Shown: positions 26,973-36,035 of the stretch, in pieces
Layout: every line of letters starts with the position of its first letter
Position numbering within the stretch: position 1 is the first letter of the stretch
Source: Acrocarpospora pleiomorpha
GTDB taxonomy: Bacteria; Actinomycetota; Actinomycetes; Streptosporangiales; Streptosporangiaceae
Direction: 5' to 3'
NCBI RefSeq assembly: GCF_009687885.1
Contig: NZ_BLAF01000012.1
Coordinates: 1 to 64,000, forward strand
Length of the DNA: 64,000 nt
Position numbers and translations under genes: made by a program
Notes under the pieces: model-generated
What the model saw: the letters and a program-made list of their open reading frames with translations, nothing else
The model's database searches: none
What the model was told of the DNA's origin: nothing

Positions 26973-27072
26973 CGAAACTTGGGCTTCATTGTCTAGTCAC
27001 CATCGTACGGCGCGGCGGTCATTCGAACCTAATGCTTGGTCGTTTGCCCGATCTGTCCCGAAACCAGGCCCG

Positions 27073-28815
27073 TCAGTGCGAGTCGCGCGGCACCTCGCTC
27101 CCGCGACAGCCCCGCAGGAACCCGAAGTCCGCGCCGCCGTCCGCCTGCAGCACGTGCTCCCGGTACAGCCACCGGTAGCCGCTGTCGTCCCCGGACTTGG
27201 GCGGCAGCCACTCGGCCCGCCGGCGCGCCAGCTCCTCCTCCGGCACCAGCAGCGTCAGCCGCCGGGCGGGCACGTCCAGCTCGACACGGTCCCCCATACG
27301 CACCAGCGCGAGCGGGCCGCCGACGGCCGCCTCGGGCGCGACGTGCAGCACCACCGTGCCGAAACCGGTGCCGCTCATCCGCCCGTCGCTGATCCGCACC
27401 ATGTCGGTCACCCCGGCGCGCAGCAGCTTGGCGGGCAGCGGCACGTTCCCCACCTCGGGCATGCCCGGGTAGCCCTTCGGCCCGGCGCCCCGGATGACCA
27501 GGACGTCGTCGGGGCTCACGTCGAGGTCGTCGTCGTCGCAGACCGCGTGGTAGTCCTCGGGCGAGTCGAACACCAAGGCCCGGCCCACGTGGCGCATCAG
27601 CGCGGGCGAGGCCGCCGACTGCTTGATCACCGCGCCGTCCGGGGCGAGGTTGCCGCGCAGGACCGCGGTGCCGGTGCCCGCCGGCTGCAGCGGCTCGGCC
27701 AGCGGGCGGATCACCTCGGTGTTCCAGCAGACCGCGTCCGCGACGTTCTCCCCCATGCCGCGGCCGGTCACCGTCAGGGCGCCGGAGTTCAGCAGGCCCG
27801 CCTCGTCCAGCTGGCGCAGCACCACCGGCAGGCCGCCGGCGTAGCAGAAGTCCTCCATCAGGAACCGGCCCGAGGGCATCAGGTCGACGATGGTCGGCAC
27901 GGCCCGGGCCAGGGCGTCGAAGTCGTCCAGGGGCAGGTCGACGCCGAGCCGTCCGGCCAGCGCGGTCAGGTGGATGATGGCGTTGGTGGAGCCGCCGATC
28001 GCGGCGTTGGCGCGGATGGCGTTCTCGAACGCCGCGCGGGTGAGGATCGCGCTCGGCCGCAGGTCCTCCTCGACCATGGCCACGATGCGCTGGCCCGCCT
28101 CCTGCGCGACCTCCATGCGGCGCGAGTCCACGGCGGGCCAGGCCGCCGAGCCGGGCAGCTGCATGCCGAGCGCCTCGGCCACGCACGCCATCGTCGAGGC
28201 CGTGCCCATCGTCATGCAGTGGCCGTTCGACCGGGCCATGCAGCCCTCGGCGACGTGGCCCTCCTGGACGGACATGCGGCCGGCCTTGATCTCGGCCTCG
28301 AACTTCCACACGTGAGTGCCGGAGCCGACGTCCTGGCCCCGGTACTTGCCGTTCAGCATCGGGCCGCCGGTCACCATCACGGCCGGCAGGTCCACGCTGG
28401 CCGCGCCCATGAGCAGGCCCGGCGTCGTCTTGTCGCAGCCGGACAGCAGCACCACGCCGTCCAGCGGGTTGGCGCGGATCAGCTCCTCGGCCTGCATGGC
28501 GAGCATGTTGCGGTACAACATCGCGGTCGGCCGCAGCAGCGTCTCCCCGGTCGCCATCACCGGGAACTCCAGCGGGAACCCGCCCGCCATCCAGACGCCG
28601 CGCTTGACCGCCTCGGCCACCCGGTCCAGGTGCGCGTTGCACGGGGCCAGCTCCGACCACGTGCTCGCGATGCCGATGACCGGGCGGCCGTCGAAGACCT
28701 CCGCGCCGAATCCCTGGTTGCGCATCCAGGAGCGGTACAGCATGCCGGAGCGGCCCTCGGCCGCGAACCAGTGCGAGCTGCGCCTTCTGGTCCCGCTGTC
28801 CTCTTTGTACGCCAT
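27073..28815 (-). CDS. IlvD/Edd-family sugar-acid dehydratase (L-arabinonate/D-xylonate dehydratase type)
   Basis: ATG 28815 is chosen for GGAGAC just upstream and because it sets the Fe-S ligands at Cys59 (ELAPCN), Cys127 (LSGCDKTTPG) and Cys200 (SNGHCM), the numbering known for Rhizobium L-arabinonate dehydratase. The catalytic-type Ser in RMSGT falls at 481. About 580 residues, as expected of the pentonate subgroup, rather than about 560-615 for biosynthetic IlvD. It would dehydrate a pentonate to 2-keto-3-deoxypentonate using a [2Fe-2S] cluster and Mg. It is third in the unit ADH - SDR - dehydratase, 11 bp after the SDR stop. Confidence 0.9.
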   Translation of the reverse strand: MAYKEDSGTRRRSSHWFAAEGRSGMLYRSWMRNQGFGAEVFDGRPVIGIASTWSELAPCNAHLDRVAEAVKRGVWMAGGFPLEFPVMATGETLLRPTAMLYRNMLAMQAEELIRANPLDGVVLLSGCDKTTPGLLMGAASVDLPAVMVTGGPMLNGKYRGQDVGSGTHVWKFEAEIKAGRMSVQEGHVAEGCMARSNGHCMTMGTASTMACVAEALGMQLPGSAAWPAVDSRRMEVAQEAGQRIVAMVEEDLRPSAILTRAAFENAIRANAAIGGSTNAIIHLTALAGRLGVDLPLDDFDALARAVPTIVDLMPSGRFLMEDFCYAGGLPVVLRQLDEAGLLNSGALTVTGRGMGENVADAVCWNTEVIRPLAEPLQPAGTGTAVLRGNLAPDGAVIKQSAASPALMRHVGRALVFDSPEDYHAVCDDDDLDVSPDDVLVIRGAGPKGYPGMPEVGNVPLPAKLLRAGVTDMVRISDGRMSGTGFGTVVLHVAPEAAVGGPLALVRMGDRVELDVPARRLTLLVPEEELARRRAEWLPPKSGDDSGYRWLYREHVLQADGGADFGFLRGCRGSEVPRDSH

Positions 28816-28826
28816 GGGGTCTCCGT

Positions 28827-29609
28827 TCACATCCATCCGCCGTCGACGATCCACTTCTGGCCGGTGCACAGGGCGCTGTCGTCGGCCGCCAGCCACAGCA
28901 CCAGCCGCGCCACGTCGGCCGGCATGACGTTGTCCGGCAGCGACTGCACCTGTGCGAGTTTCTCCCGGACCTCGGGCGTGACCCAATGGGTGAGCTGCCG
29001 CTCGGTGAAGACCCAGCCCGGGATCACGCAGTTGACCCGGATGCGGTCCGGCCCGAGCTCCCTGGCCAGGGTCCTGGTCAGGCCCTCGATGGCGGCCTTG
29101 GCGGCGATGTACATCGGCAGGCCGACGAGGTCCACGTGGGCGCTGATGGAGCCGAGGTTGATGATGGAGCCGCCGCCGAGTCTACGCATGCCCGCCATGA
29201 CGGCCTGGATGGCGAAGAAGTGGTGGCGCAGGTTCACCGCGATGCCGTGGTCCCAGTCGGGGGTGTCCACGGTCTCGATGTCGGTTCGCGCGTCGTTGGC
29301 GGCGTTGTTGACCAGGATCGAGATCGGGCCGAGCGCGTTTTCCACCGTCGTGATCGCCGTACGCAGCTGGTCGATGTCGCAGACGTCGGCGTGGACGTAC
29401 AGGGGCTCGGGGCAACCGGTGCCGGTCAGCTGCTCCAGCAGCCGGTCGGCGCCCGCGTCGTCGATGTCGGCGAATGCGACCCGGGCGCCCTGCGCCGCCA
29501 GGGAGGCGACGAATTCCGCGCCCAGGCCGGTCGAGCCGCCGGTGACGAAGGCGACTTTTCCCCGCAGACTCGGGTAGACGGCGTACCTCGCCTGGGTGGT
29601 GTCGGTCAT
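28827..29609 (-). CDS. Short-chain dehydrogenase/reductase, probable aldose dehydrogenase
   Basis: The 260-residue product is a classical SDR: TGGSTGLGAEF cofactor loop, DIDD after strand 2 (an Asp that favours NAD), NNAAND, NLGSISAH with Ser, and catalytic YIAAK. The tail VLWLAADDSALCTGQKWIVDGGWM is typical of sugar 1-dehydrogenases. The ATG overlaps the alcohol dehydrogenase stop as ATGA. In this operon it most likely oxidises D-xylose, L-arabinose or a related aldose at C1 before lactone opening. Sugar specificity cannot be read directly. Confidence 0.87.
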   Translation of the reverse strand: MTDTTQARYAVYPSLRGKVAFVTGGSTGLGAEFVASLAAQGARVAFADIDDAGADRLLEQLTGTGCPEPLYVHADVCDIDQLRTAITTVENALGPISILVNNAANDARTDIETVDTPDWDHGIAVNLRHHFFAIQAVMAGMRRLGGGSIINLGSISAHVDLVGLPMYIAAKAAIEGLTRTLARELGPDRIRVNCVIPGWVFTERQLTHWVTPEVREKLAQVQSLPDNVMPADVARLVLWLAADDSALCTGQKWIVDGGWM

Positions 29610-30712
29610 GGCGTCTCCCCCGGCATGACCACGCCACGGCCGACGGAGCCGCTGGTCAGATCGGTGAATGCTTCGTTGATGCGATCCAGCGGGTACCGCC
29701 GACCGATGAGGGTGTCGAGCGGCAGCCGGCCCGCGAGGTACAGCTCGAACAGGCGGGGCAGGTCGATGAGGGGGTTGGCCGAGCCATACAGGCTGCCGAT
29801 CACCTTCTTCTCCCGCTGGACCAGCATGTTCAGGGGCACGTTGAAGGTCTGCCCGACTTTTCCGAGCCCGACCGCCACCAGCGTGCCGCCCGGCCGCAGC
29901 ACCTCGATCGCCGTCTCCAGGGTCGCGGGCCGCCCGATGGCCTCAATGGCCCACTCGGCGCCGCCGGGCCGGATGTCCTGGATCGCCGCGGCGACGTCCG
30001 CCCGCGACGCGTCGACGGTGTGCGTGGCCCCGAGCCGCTCCGCCATGGCGAGCCGCTCCGCGACCACGTCCACGACGACGATGGGATTGGCCCCCGCGAG
30101 CACCGCCCCGAGCACGGCCGACAGCCCGACCCCGCCCGCCCCGAAGATCACTATGGCCTCGCCGGCGCACCGCCCGATGGCGTTGAGCACGGCCCCCACC
30201 CCCGTGATGACCGCGCAGCCCGCGATGGCCGCGATCTCCGAAGGAACCCCCTCCGGCACCGGCACCACCGCGCGCTCCGACACCACGCAGTACTCCGCGA
30301 AGCAGGACACGCCGAGCAGGTGATGCACCCGCGCCCCATCCGCGTGCAGCCGCGTAGTCCCGTCCAGCAACCCGCCGGACCCGACCATGATCCCCGCGGC
30401 CTCGCACAGCGCGGGCCGCCCCACCAGGCAGTTCCGGCAGTGCCCGCAGCGCGGCCGCCACATCAGGCAAACCCGATCCCCCACCGCGAACCGCGTCACC
30501 CCCGGCCCCACGGCCTCCACCACGCCGGCCCCTTCGTGCCCCGGCACGACCGGCAGCGGGCATCGCAGGTCCCCCGCGAGGTAGTGCTGATCACTGTGAC
30601 AAACCCCAGCCGCCTCGACCCTGACCAGCACCTCTTCCGGCCCCGGCGCATCGAGATCCAGCCCCCGCACCACGAGGGGCGCCCCGAACCGTTCCAGCAG
30701 CGCAGCCCTCAT
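29606..30712 (-). CDS. Zinc-dependent medium-chain alcohol dehydrogenase
   Basis: ATG 30712 begins the conserved MRAALLERFGAPLVV; the longer frame is read-through. About 368 residues. Catalytic zinc ligands appear in GVCHSD and GHEGAG, and the structural zinc site is the four-Cys loop CGHCRNCLVGRPALC. The nucleotide loop is GAGGVG, with DVVAERL after it (Asp for NAD). It leads a three-gene minus-strand unit with the SDR and the pentonate dehydratase. It may oxidise an alditol or aldose feeding the same pathway, or an alcohol by-product. Upstream DNA (30713-30970) shows no recognisable LacI-type operator. Confidence 0.88.
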   Translation of the reverse strand: MRAALLERFGAPLVVRGLDLDAPGPEEVLVRVEAAGVCHSDQHYLAGDLRCPLPVVPGHEGAGVVEAVGPGVTRFAVGDRVCLMWRPRCGHCRNCLVGRPALCEAAGIMVGSGGLLDGTTRLHADGARVHHLLGVSCFAEYCVVSERAVVPVPEGVPSEIAAIAGCAVITGVGAVLNAIGRCAGEAIVIFGAGGVGLSAVLGAVLAGANPIVVVDVVAERLAMAERLGATHTVDASRADVAAAIQDIRPGGAEWAIEAIGRPATLETAIEVLRPGGTLVAVGLGKVGQTFNVPLNMLVQREKKVIGSLYGSANPLIDLPRLFELYLAGRLPLDTLIGRRYPLDRINEAFTDLTSGSVGRGVVMPGETP

Positions 30713-30970
30713 CCGACCCCGTTCTCCCGCTACCGCCCACCAGCCTTCGGACGAGCCGCTTCCACGCTCGGCCGATACCTTTACATGGGCTCCGAACTCG
30801 ATCGCTGCAACGGTAGGTGTAACGAACACATGACGTCAACAGTTTCGCAACTTTCCACCGCACACCCGACCTATCTGGCCTCGCCACCCCCGTCCCTCGA
30901 TCGCCCGTCGAGTCAGGTAGCACATTTCAAGCTGGTGTTATGCCGCATACACGGGTATCGAACATCACCC

Positions 30971-31082
30971 GGATACACCCCGAAACTTTCCTCGACATAG
31001 CCACAGCCGTCCTGAGGGACGACGCGACCCACTCCACGTCTCGCAGACCCCTGATCCGGACGACGGCGACCGCACCTCGCAG
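30971..31082 (+). repeat. Diverged direct repeat, copy A
   Basis: About 110 bp that align with 35916-36022 at roughly 75-80 percent identity by eye. Shared blocks include TTCCTCGACATAGCC, GACGCGACC and GGACGACGG. The two copies have the same orientation and bracket the nSTAND/WD40 gene. This copy lies about 140 bp before the transposase relic. Similarity resumes weakly further on (GCGATCAAGG here, GCGATTAAGG after copy B), which suggests that more of the original element was once shared. Confidence 0.7.
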
Positions 31083-31221
31083 TTCGCGGGCCCCGTCGCG
31101 CACGCCCATATTTGTCCCGACTGGTCCAAGCCACCCGTGGATGCGGGAACTCGACCTGTGGTGCAGCCTGCGATGATGCTGCGATCAAGGCACCGGGTCT
31201 GGCTGTGGTCGCAGGACATCG

Positions 31222-31437
31222 TGTGGTCTCTGCTTTACCTGATCGTCCGACGTCCCGCCGCGGGATTGGTTCTCCTTGCGCGTGATGACGATGCCCAAGG
31301 AGGTGGAGATCATGGTGCTGCGGCATGACGTTGCCGTGCCGCGCCGACAGATCGCTCGGCCATTGCTGCAACCCGCCGACCGGATATCGCTGGCCGCGCT
31401 ACCCCGCCCGCTACCCCGGGCCCGCTGGACTACATAA
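31222..31437 (+). pseudogene. Relic of an IS transposase (integrase-core type), frameshifted
   Basis: One frame reads VWSLLYLIVRRPAAGLVLLAR. After a one-base shift near 31296 the next reads KEVEIMVLRHDVAVPRRQ and continues IARPLLQPADRISLAALPRPLPRARW before a stop. This matches the N-terminal part of actinobacterial integrase-core transposases, whose openings run 'KEVEILVLRHQLAVLRRQ ... ADRALLAALARLLPR' (family memory, not a search). Only about 70 codons survive; the DDE catalytic core is gone. It marks past transposition beside the WD40 gene and repeat copy A. Confidence 0.72.
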
Positions 31438-31519
31438 GCCCCGAAACTCACATTGACGTGTAGGAAAGTTGGTTGGTTTCCGAGGACGGAGTGATCCGAA
31501 ACGAGATCCCTGTGGTCTT

Positions 31520-34500
31520 TCATGGGCATGGGGGGCCGTAAGGGTAGTCAGGAACGTACTGATTCCAATCCGTTTCGGGCAGCGCCCGGCCACTGACATA
31601 ACACGCGCTCTTGATGGCTTGAGGTAAGTCGATAGTCCAGAGGATAGATGTTGTATCGCTACTTCCGGTGACCAGTGTCCGGTCGTCGTTGCTGAAGTCC
31701 GCTGACCAGACTCCACCGGTGTGACCCGTCAATACCGCCATAAGCTCGGGTGCTTTTCGCTGAGATATGTCCCACACGCGAGCTGTCTTATCCATGCTGG
31801 CGGATGCCAGGAGCCTCCCATCATGACTGAAAGTCAACGAGAGGATGGCAGTTTTGTGACCGCTCAGGGGAACCTCGAGGGAGAGCGGGCGACGACGGTC
31901 GGCTATGTCCCACATCCGCACCACCGAATCCGCTCCAGCAGCGGCGAGAGTCCTGCCATCTGGGCTGAAGGCCACCGCGAGAACCGACTCTTCAGGTCCG
32001 TCGAGGGAATCACCGAGGGGCGTCGCAATGCCTGCACTGGTCACGTCCCAGAGCCGGAGCTGGTGATCACCTCCACCCGAGGCCAAGGTGCGTCCGTCAC
32101 GATTGAACGCTACCGAGGCCACCGATCCGGAGTGTCCTATCAAAGGCGTGCCGATGGAACGTGGATTTCCGGCGTCGGAGACATCCCACAATTTTATTGT
32201 TCTGTCGTCGCTCGCGCTGGCCAGAACGGTCCCGTCCGGGCTGAACGCGACCGAGTTAACCGGCTTAAGATGTCCGAAAGAGCTAAGGAGACGGGGAGCC
32301 TCAGGATTATCGACCGCCCAGAGTTGTACGATGCCGTCGTTGCTTGGAACGGCGAGAACGCGGCCGTCGTTCCGGAAGGCCATTCGATTGATATACCCCC
32401 TCCCAACGCGAACGGGTGCTCCGAGCGGAACCGGCTGACGAGGGTCACGGATGTCCCAGAGCCGGAACGTCTCATCTACACCACCTGTTGCGAGAACGCT
32501 CCCCTTCGGGCTGATCACAGTCGAGAGCACAGCATGAGTGTGACCGGCGATGACTGGCCCAGGAAGTTGCCAAAGACGAAGTGATCCGTCAGCCGCGCCC
32601 ACGGCGAGAGTGTGCTCGTCGGCCCCAAAGGCCACACTCTCCACGGTTCCGGGATGGGGCAGGGTTTGAAGAGTACGTTTGCCGGCCAGGTGCCAGATGC
32701 GAACGGTGTTGTCATTCGCCCCGCTGGCAAGCATCTGACCGTTTGCGCTGAAGGCGACGGAGTACACTGGAGTGGCATGGCCTTCGAGGATGCCGGAAAG
32801 TGATAGATGACGCCTGTCATCCAGCTTCCAGAGTTTTATTTTCTGATCCTGGCTCCCGGTCGCAAGGGTTCTGCCGTCGGGGCTGAACGCCAGTGTAGTT
32901 ACGACGGATTCGTGGGCACGAAGTGTCTTACCCAACGAGACAAGCTTTCTTTCGCGGGTAACGTCCCATAACCGTATTGTGTGGTCCGCACTTCCTGTCG
33001 CGACTGTGCGGCCGTCAGGGTTGAATCGCACAGTTCGAACTGCACCGCCGTGAGCAATGATTGGCTGGCCGAGTTGCTGTGAATGAGCCGGGTCGGCGAG
33101 ATCCCATGTGCGTACGCTCCCATCCAATCCACCCGTGACGAGAAGAGTCCCATCCTGAGGACTGAACTCGACCGAGTACACCGGTCCCTTATGCCCGGAA
33201 AGAGATTTGGGGAATGCTGTGGGCCGATGGGGGTCGGCGATGTTCCATAAACTGATGGATCCATTGTAATTCCCGGTAGCCAGAACACGCCCGTCCGGAC
33301 TCACCGCGACCGCGAACACCGCTCCGGCGCCCAGGCTGATAGGTTCTCCAAATCGGACGGGCCGATGGGGATCTCTTACATCCCACAAGCTCACTGAACC
33401 GTCGACGCCGGCAGTCACGAGAAGATGCTTGTCCGCGCTGAAGACGACCGACCAAATGGTGCCTATGTGGTCGGGCATCTTGACGGCAGCCGGTGCGGCA
33501 AGCGAACTCAGCAACGTACCGGCAGCTTCTTGGGTCGGAGCTATTCGGTAAGCGGCAAGAGCGAGCTGTATGGCCTCGGAAATGTCAGTGGTCCGCAGGC
33601 GATCAGCCTCGACGGCGACGTGGCGCGAATTCGCGATGTCACGTTGGGCGAAAGCCGTGTCGCGTTGCTGGAAGGCGACGACGGCGGCGACGAGCGCGAT
33701 GACGGCCAGTCCAGCCAGGGTGGCGCGCGTGACTTGTCGTAGCCGGGTGCGGCGAATTTTCGCTCTGGTGCTGGCGGCCATGAAGTCGCGGGACGCGCCG
33801 GTGAGCGCGGGGTAACGGTCGGGGTCGGCATGCCAGCTGGATCCGGCCAGGCGGATGGCGGCCAGGCGGGTGCCGCGGTAGAGGTAGGAGGAATCGTTGC
33901 TCTTGTGAGCCCATGTGTCGGCGTCTTCGAGGAGTTGACTGTACAGGGCCCGGTTGATGGGGTCTTCCTCCAGCCACTCCCGCAGCTTGTCCCAGGCGTG
34001 CAGGAGCGTGTCATGGGTGATTTCGGCTGTCCCGTCGGTCACGGTGATGAGTCGCTGCGCGGCGAAGGCTTCCACCACCGCGTCCGCATCGGAGCGCTGA
34101 TCGGCGCGCGGGTGGTAGGTCATCGGGTGGCGCACGACCGCACCCTGGCGGGTGATCTTGGTCATGCGGTGGAACACCTGGCGGGCGGTGGCCTGCTGCG
34201 GCGGTGTCAGGTTCTTGAAGACGGCTTGGGCGCTGGTCTGGATGGACTTGATGACCCCTCCGGACAGTCCATAGCCGCGGCTGGTCAGCCGATCATTCTC
34301 GCGGTGGCCCCAGGTGACACGCATGGCCTCCGACAGCAAGGGCAGCGCTCCGGCCTCATACCCGCCGGTGGCCGAGATGGGCAAGTCTTTCATGATGCTG
34401 TCGACCAGGCCCGGCTCGATCCGCAGGTCGGCTTGCTGCGCCGGCCCGGTGATGGTGCGTCGCAACTCAGATTCGCTCATCGGGCCGACCAGGAACAGCC

Positions 34501-35530
34501 CATCCTGCAGGGTCGCCGCCAGTTGGGGGTACACCGCGCAGGCAGCCAGGAAGTCGCTGCGGACCACGATCACCACAACGGCGGCGGGCTCATCGTTTGG
34601 CCCACAGGGCAGGGTCGCCGCCGCGTGCAGCGCCGCGATGAAATCCAGTCGCTGCCTGTCGGCCCGGGCTACCGCGTCCTCAGCACCGTCATCAGGCGGG
34701 GCGAAGACGCGCTCGAACTGGTCTACCACCAGGACCAGCCGATCATCGCCGACGGTGACCGGGGAGGAGGCGTGGGATGACACCGCATCACGCATGACCT
34801 GATGTGCCCGTCCCGGCTCGCCCGCCAAGTCCGACCGAATGACCGAGGGATCACCACCCGCAAGGTCGGCCAGAACCCGCGCCAGCTCGTCGAGCGGTGC
34901 CATGGTTGGGTACATAACCCGCACCGGCCACGTGGTCGAGTTTTCTCCGAGCTCGCCCGCGGCCAGCGCGGGCAACAAGCCCGCGCGCAGCAACGAGGAC
35001 TTGCCCGCTCCGGACGCGCCACTCACCACCAGGACCCCAGGATGATCCAGCCGGTCGGCCAGCTTCTCCACCAACCGCGCGATCAGCTGCTCCCGCCCGT
35101 AGAACACCTCGGCCTGATCCTGCTCGAACGCGGACAACCCTCGATACGGGCACACCCCTGCCCACCGGCTCGCATCGTGCTCGGCCGCATGCGAGGCCGG
35201 AGATGCTCGTGCGTCCCGCAGCCACCGCCTCCATACGGACTCCTCCAGCAGGCCCACGCTCCCCTGGCGAGGATCAACGCGGCCACGGCAACGCTCGATC
35301 ACCGCCCGGATGACAGCAGCGAACGCCTCATCGGACCGAGGAAGATGCGCGCCTCGTCTCCAATCGCTGATCCGCCTTTCATCGACTTCCCACGACTGTC
35401 CCGCGCGGCGCCTGCGGTTCGCCTGATCGGCGATCCGATCGACTGGCAGGTCCGCGAGCCTGAGTAACTCGTCCAGCCTGACGGCGAAGAATCCCCGCGG
35501 CGTCAGCTCCTGGCGCTCCTCGCCACTCAT
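31520..35530 (-). CDS. Giant HTH - nSTAND - WD40 protein (two seven-bladed propellers)
   Basis: 1336 residues. Residues about 10-90 look like an Xre-type helical DNA-binding or adaptor domain (ERRISDWRRGAHLP). CPYRGLSAFEQDQAEVFYGRE (127-147) is the nSTAND1 entry, with P-loop GASGAGKS (171-178), Walker B LVLVVDQFE (265-273) and a winged-helix/helical stretch to about 590. One hydrophobic helix follows (603-620). From about 690 to 1305 I count 14 WD40 repeats, most ending in LWD or similar, enough for two seven-bladed propellers. Actinomycete nSTAND proteins are thought to act as NTP-driven sensors in signalling or anti-phage defence. The propeller half is visibly less GC-rich than the neighbourhood. 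The gene stands alone between diverged direct repeats and a transposase relic. Confidence 0.9.
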   Translation of the reverse strand: MSGEERQELTPRGFFAVRLDELLRLADLPVDRIADQANRRRRAGQSWEVDERRISDWRRGAHLPRSDEAFAAVIRAVIERCRGRVDPRQGSVGLLEESVWRRWLRDARASPASHAAEHDASRWAGVCPYRGLSAFEQDQAEVFYGREQLIARLVEKLADRLDHPGVLVVSGASGAGKSSLLRAGLLPALAAGELGENSTTWPVRVMYPTMAPLDELARVLADLAGGDPSVIRSDLAGEPGRAHQVMRDAVSSHASSPVTVGDDRLVLVVDQFERVFAPPDDGAEDAVARADRQRLDFIAALHAAATLPCGPNDEPAAVVVIVVRSDFLAACAVYPQLAATLQDGLFLVGPMSESELRRTITGPAQQADLRIEPGLVDSIMKDLPISATGGYEAGALPLLSEAMRVTWGHRENDRLTSRGYGLSGGVIKSIQTSAQAVFKNLTPPQQATARQVFHRMTKITRQGAVVRHPMTYHPRADQRSDADAVVEAFAAQRLITVTDGTAEITHDTLLHAWDKLREWLEEDPINRALYSQLLEDADTWAHKSNDSSYLYRGTRLAAIRLAGSSWHADPDRYPALTGASRDFMAASTRAKIRRTRLRQVTRATLAGLAVIALVAAVVAFQQRDTAFAQRDIANSRHVAVEADRLRTTDISEAIQLALAAYRIAPTQEAAGTLLSSLAAPAAVKMPDHIGTIWSVVFSADKHLLVTAGVDGSVSLWDVRDPHRPVRFGEPISLGAGAVFAVAVSPDGRVLATGNYNGSISLWNIADPHRPTAFPKSLSGHKGPVYSVEFSPQDGTLLVTGGLDGSVRTWDLADPAHSQQLGQPIIAHGGAVRTVRFNPDGRTVATGSADHTIRLWDVTRERKLVSLGKTLRAHESVVTTLAFSPDGRTLATGSQDQKIKLWKLDDRRHLSLSGILEGHATPVYSVAFSANGQMLASGANDNTVRIWHLAGKRTLQTLPHPGTVESVAFGADEHTLAVGAADGSLRLWQLPGPVIAGHTHAVLSTVISPKGSVLATGGVDETFRLWDIRDPRQPVPLGAPVRVGRGYINRMAFRNDGRVLAVPSNDGIVQLWAVDNPEAPRLLSSFGHLKPVNSVAFSPDGTVLASASDDRTIKLWDVSDAGNPRSIGTPLIGHSGSVASVAFNRDGRTLASGGGDHQLRLWDVTSAGIATPLGDSLDGPEESVLAVAFSPDGRTLAAAGADSVVRMWDIADRRRPLSLEVPLSGHKTAILSLTFSHDGRLLASASMDKTARVWDISQRKAPELMAVLTGHTGGVWSADFSNDDRTLVTGSSDTTSILWTIDLPQAIKSACYVSGRALPETDWNQYVPDYPYGPPCP

Positions 35531-35706
35531 CTCCAGGGCTCCCAGTTATGCTCGGCGCCTTCCGGACCGGACCGGACCGGAAAATCACCGTAAATCATCT
35601 ACCAGCGGTAGTTGCCCCGTTACAACCCAACCGGCATCGATCCCACGCTCCCGCATGCGTCAATCGCCAGTGGCAACCCAGCCAGCTACTTCCCGGGAGC
35701 GTCCTT

Positions 35707-35940
35707 GTGACTACAACCATCCTCAGCGTGATCAGCAGTATCGTCCTCGTCCTCGGCGCTGCCACGTGCCTACCCCGCGCGGCGGCTCACCTCATTCGTG
35801 CGTGCGTCCCTCTTGCCACCGCCATCACCGAACTCCGTACCGCGATCACCAACAACAGCACCCAGGACATTTCCCACCCCAAGGCCGAACTCCCCCACCT
35901 CCCAGATCAACAACTGGATACGAAACGTTCCTCGACATAG
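35707..35940 (+). CDS. Small membrane protein, unknown function
   Basis: A GTG at 35707 with CGGGAG upstream begins a 77-residue protein: one N-terminal hydrophobic helix (ILSVISSIVLVLGAATCL), a helical ACVPLATAITELRTAI segment and a hydrophilic tail whose last codons run into repeat copy B. Similar tiny membrane proteins are frequent in actinomycetes. It is divergent from the nSTAND gene (176 bp away) and may be its partner, but nothing proves that. The longer frame from 35548 is less likely because the hydrophobic segment would become internal. Confidence 0.45.
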   Translation: MTTTILSVISSIVLVLGAATCLPRAAAHLIRACVPLATAITELRTAITNNSTQDISHPKAELPHLPDQQLDTKRSST

Positions 35941-36022
35941 CCGTAGTCTCTCTAATGAGTGACGCGACCTCACCCCCAACGTCACGCAGACCCTAACCAG
36001 GACGACGGTGACCGCGCCCGCA
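35916..36022 (+). repeat. Diverged direct repeat, copy B
   Basis: Matches copy A at 30971-31082 in the same orientation, with small indels and scattered changes. It lies between the small membrane ORF, whose stop it contains, and the DUF2000 gene. The pair frames a 4.8-kb segment that holds the transposase relic, nSTAND/WD40 and small membrane genes. Confidence 0.7.
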
Positions 36023-36035
36023 GGTGATGTAGCGA

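Larger units (their letters stand above)
30713..31519. other. Gene-poor accessory gap with repeat copy A and a transposase relic
   Basis: About 800 bp without an intact gene. It contains repeat copy A (30971-31082) and a frameshifted transposase fragment (31222-31437). Short frames on both strands here have no family resemblance and mostly read through the repeat. The last 80 bp before the WD40 gene's stop hold nothing I can name. Confidence 0.6.

Noticed and set aside
26809..29577. 922-codon plus-strand frame opposite the LacI and pentonate-dehydratase genes
   Set aside because: It is antisense to two well-recognised proteins and has shadow-type composition caused by high third-position GC.
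30927..31371. Small minus-strand ORFs across repeat copy A as genes
   Set aside because: No family resemblance, no ribosome site worth noting, and the matching copy B does not preserve the frame.
31721..32584. Plus-strand frame within the WD40 gene
   Set aside because: Periodic antisense of WD40 repeats; the minus strand has 14 regular LWD-type repeats.
31520..35530. WD40 repeats as a DNA repeat or CRISPR-like array
   Set aside because: The repeats are protein-level, diverged in DNA and about 130 bp long; there are no spacers or short identical repeats.
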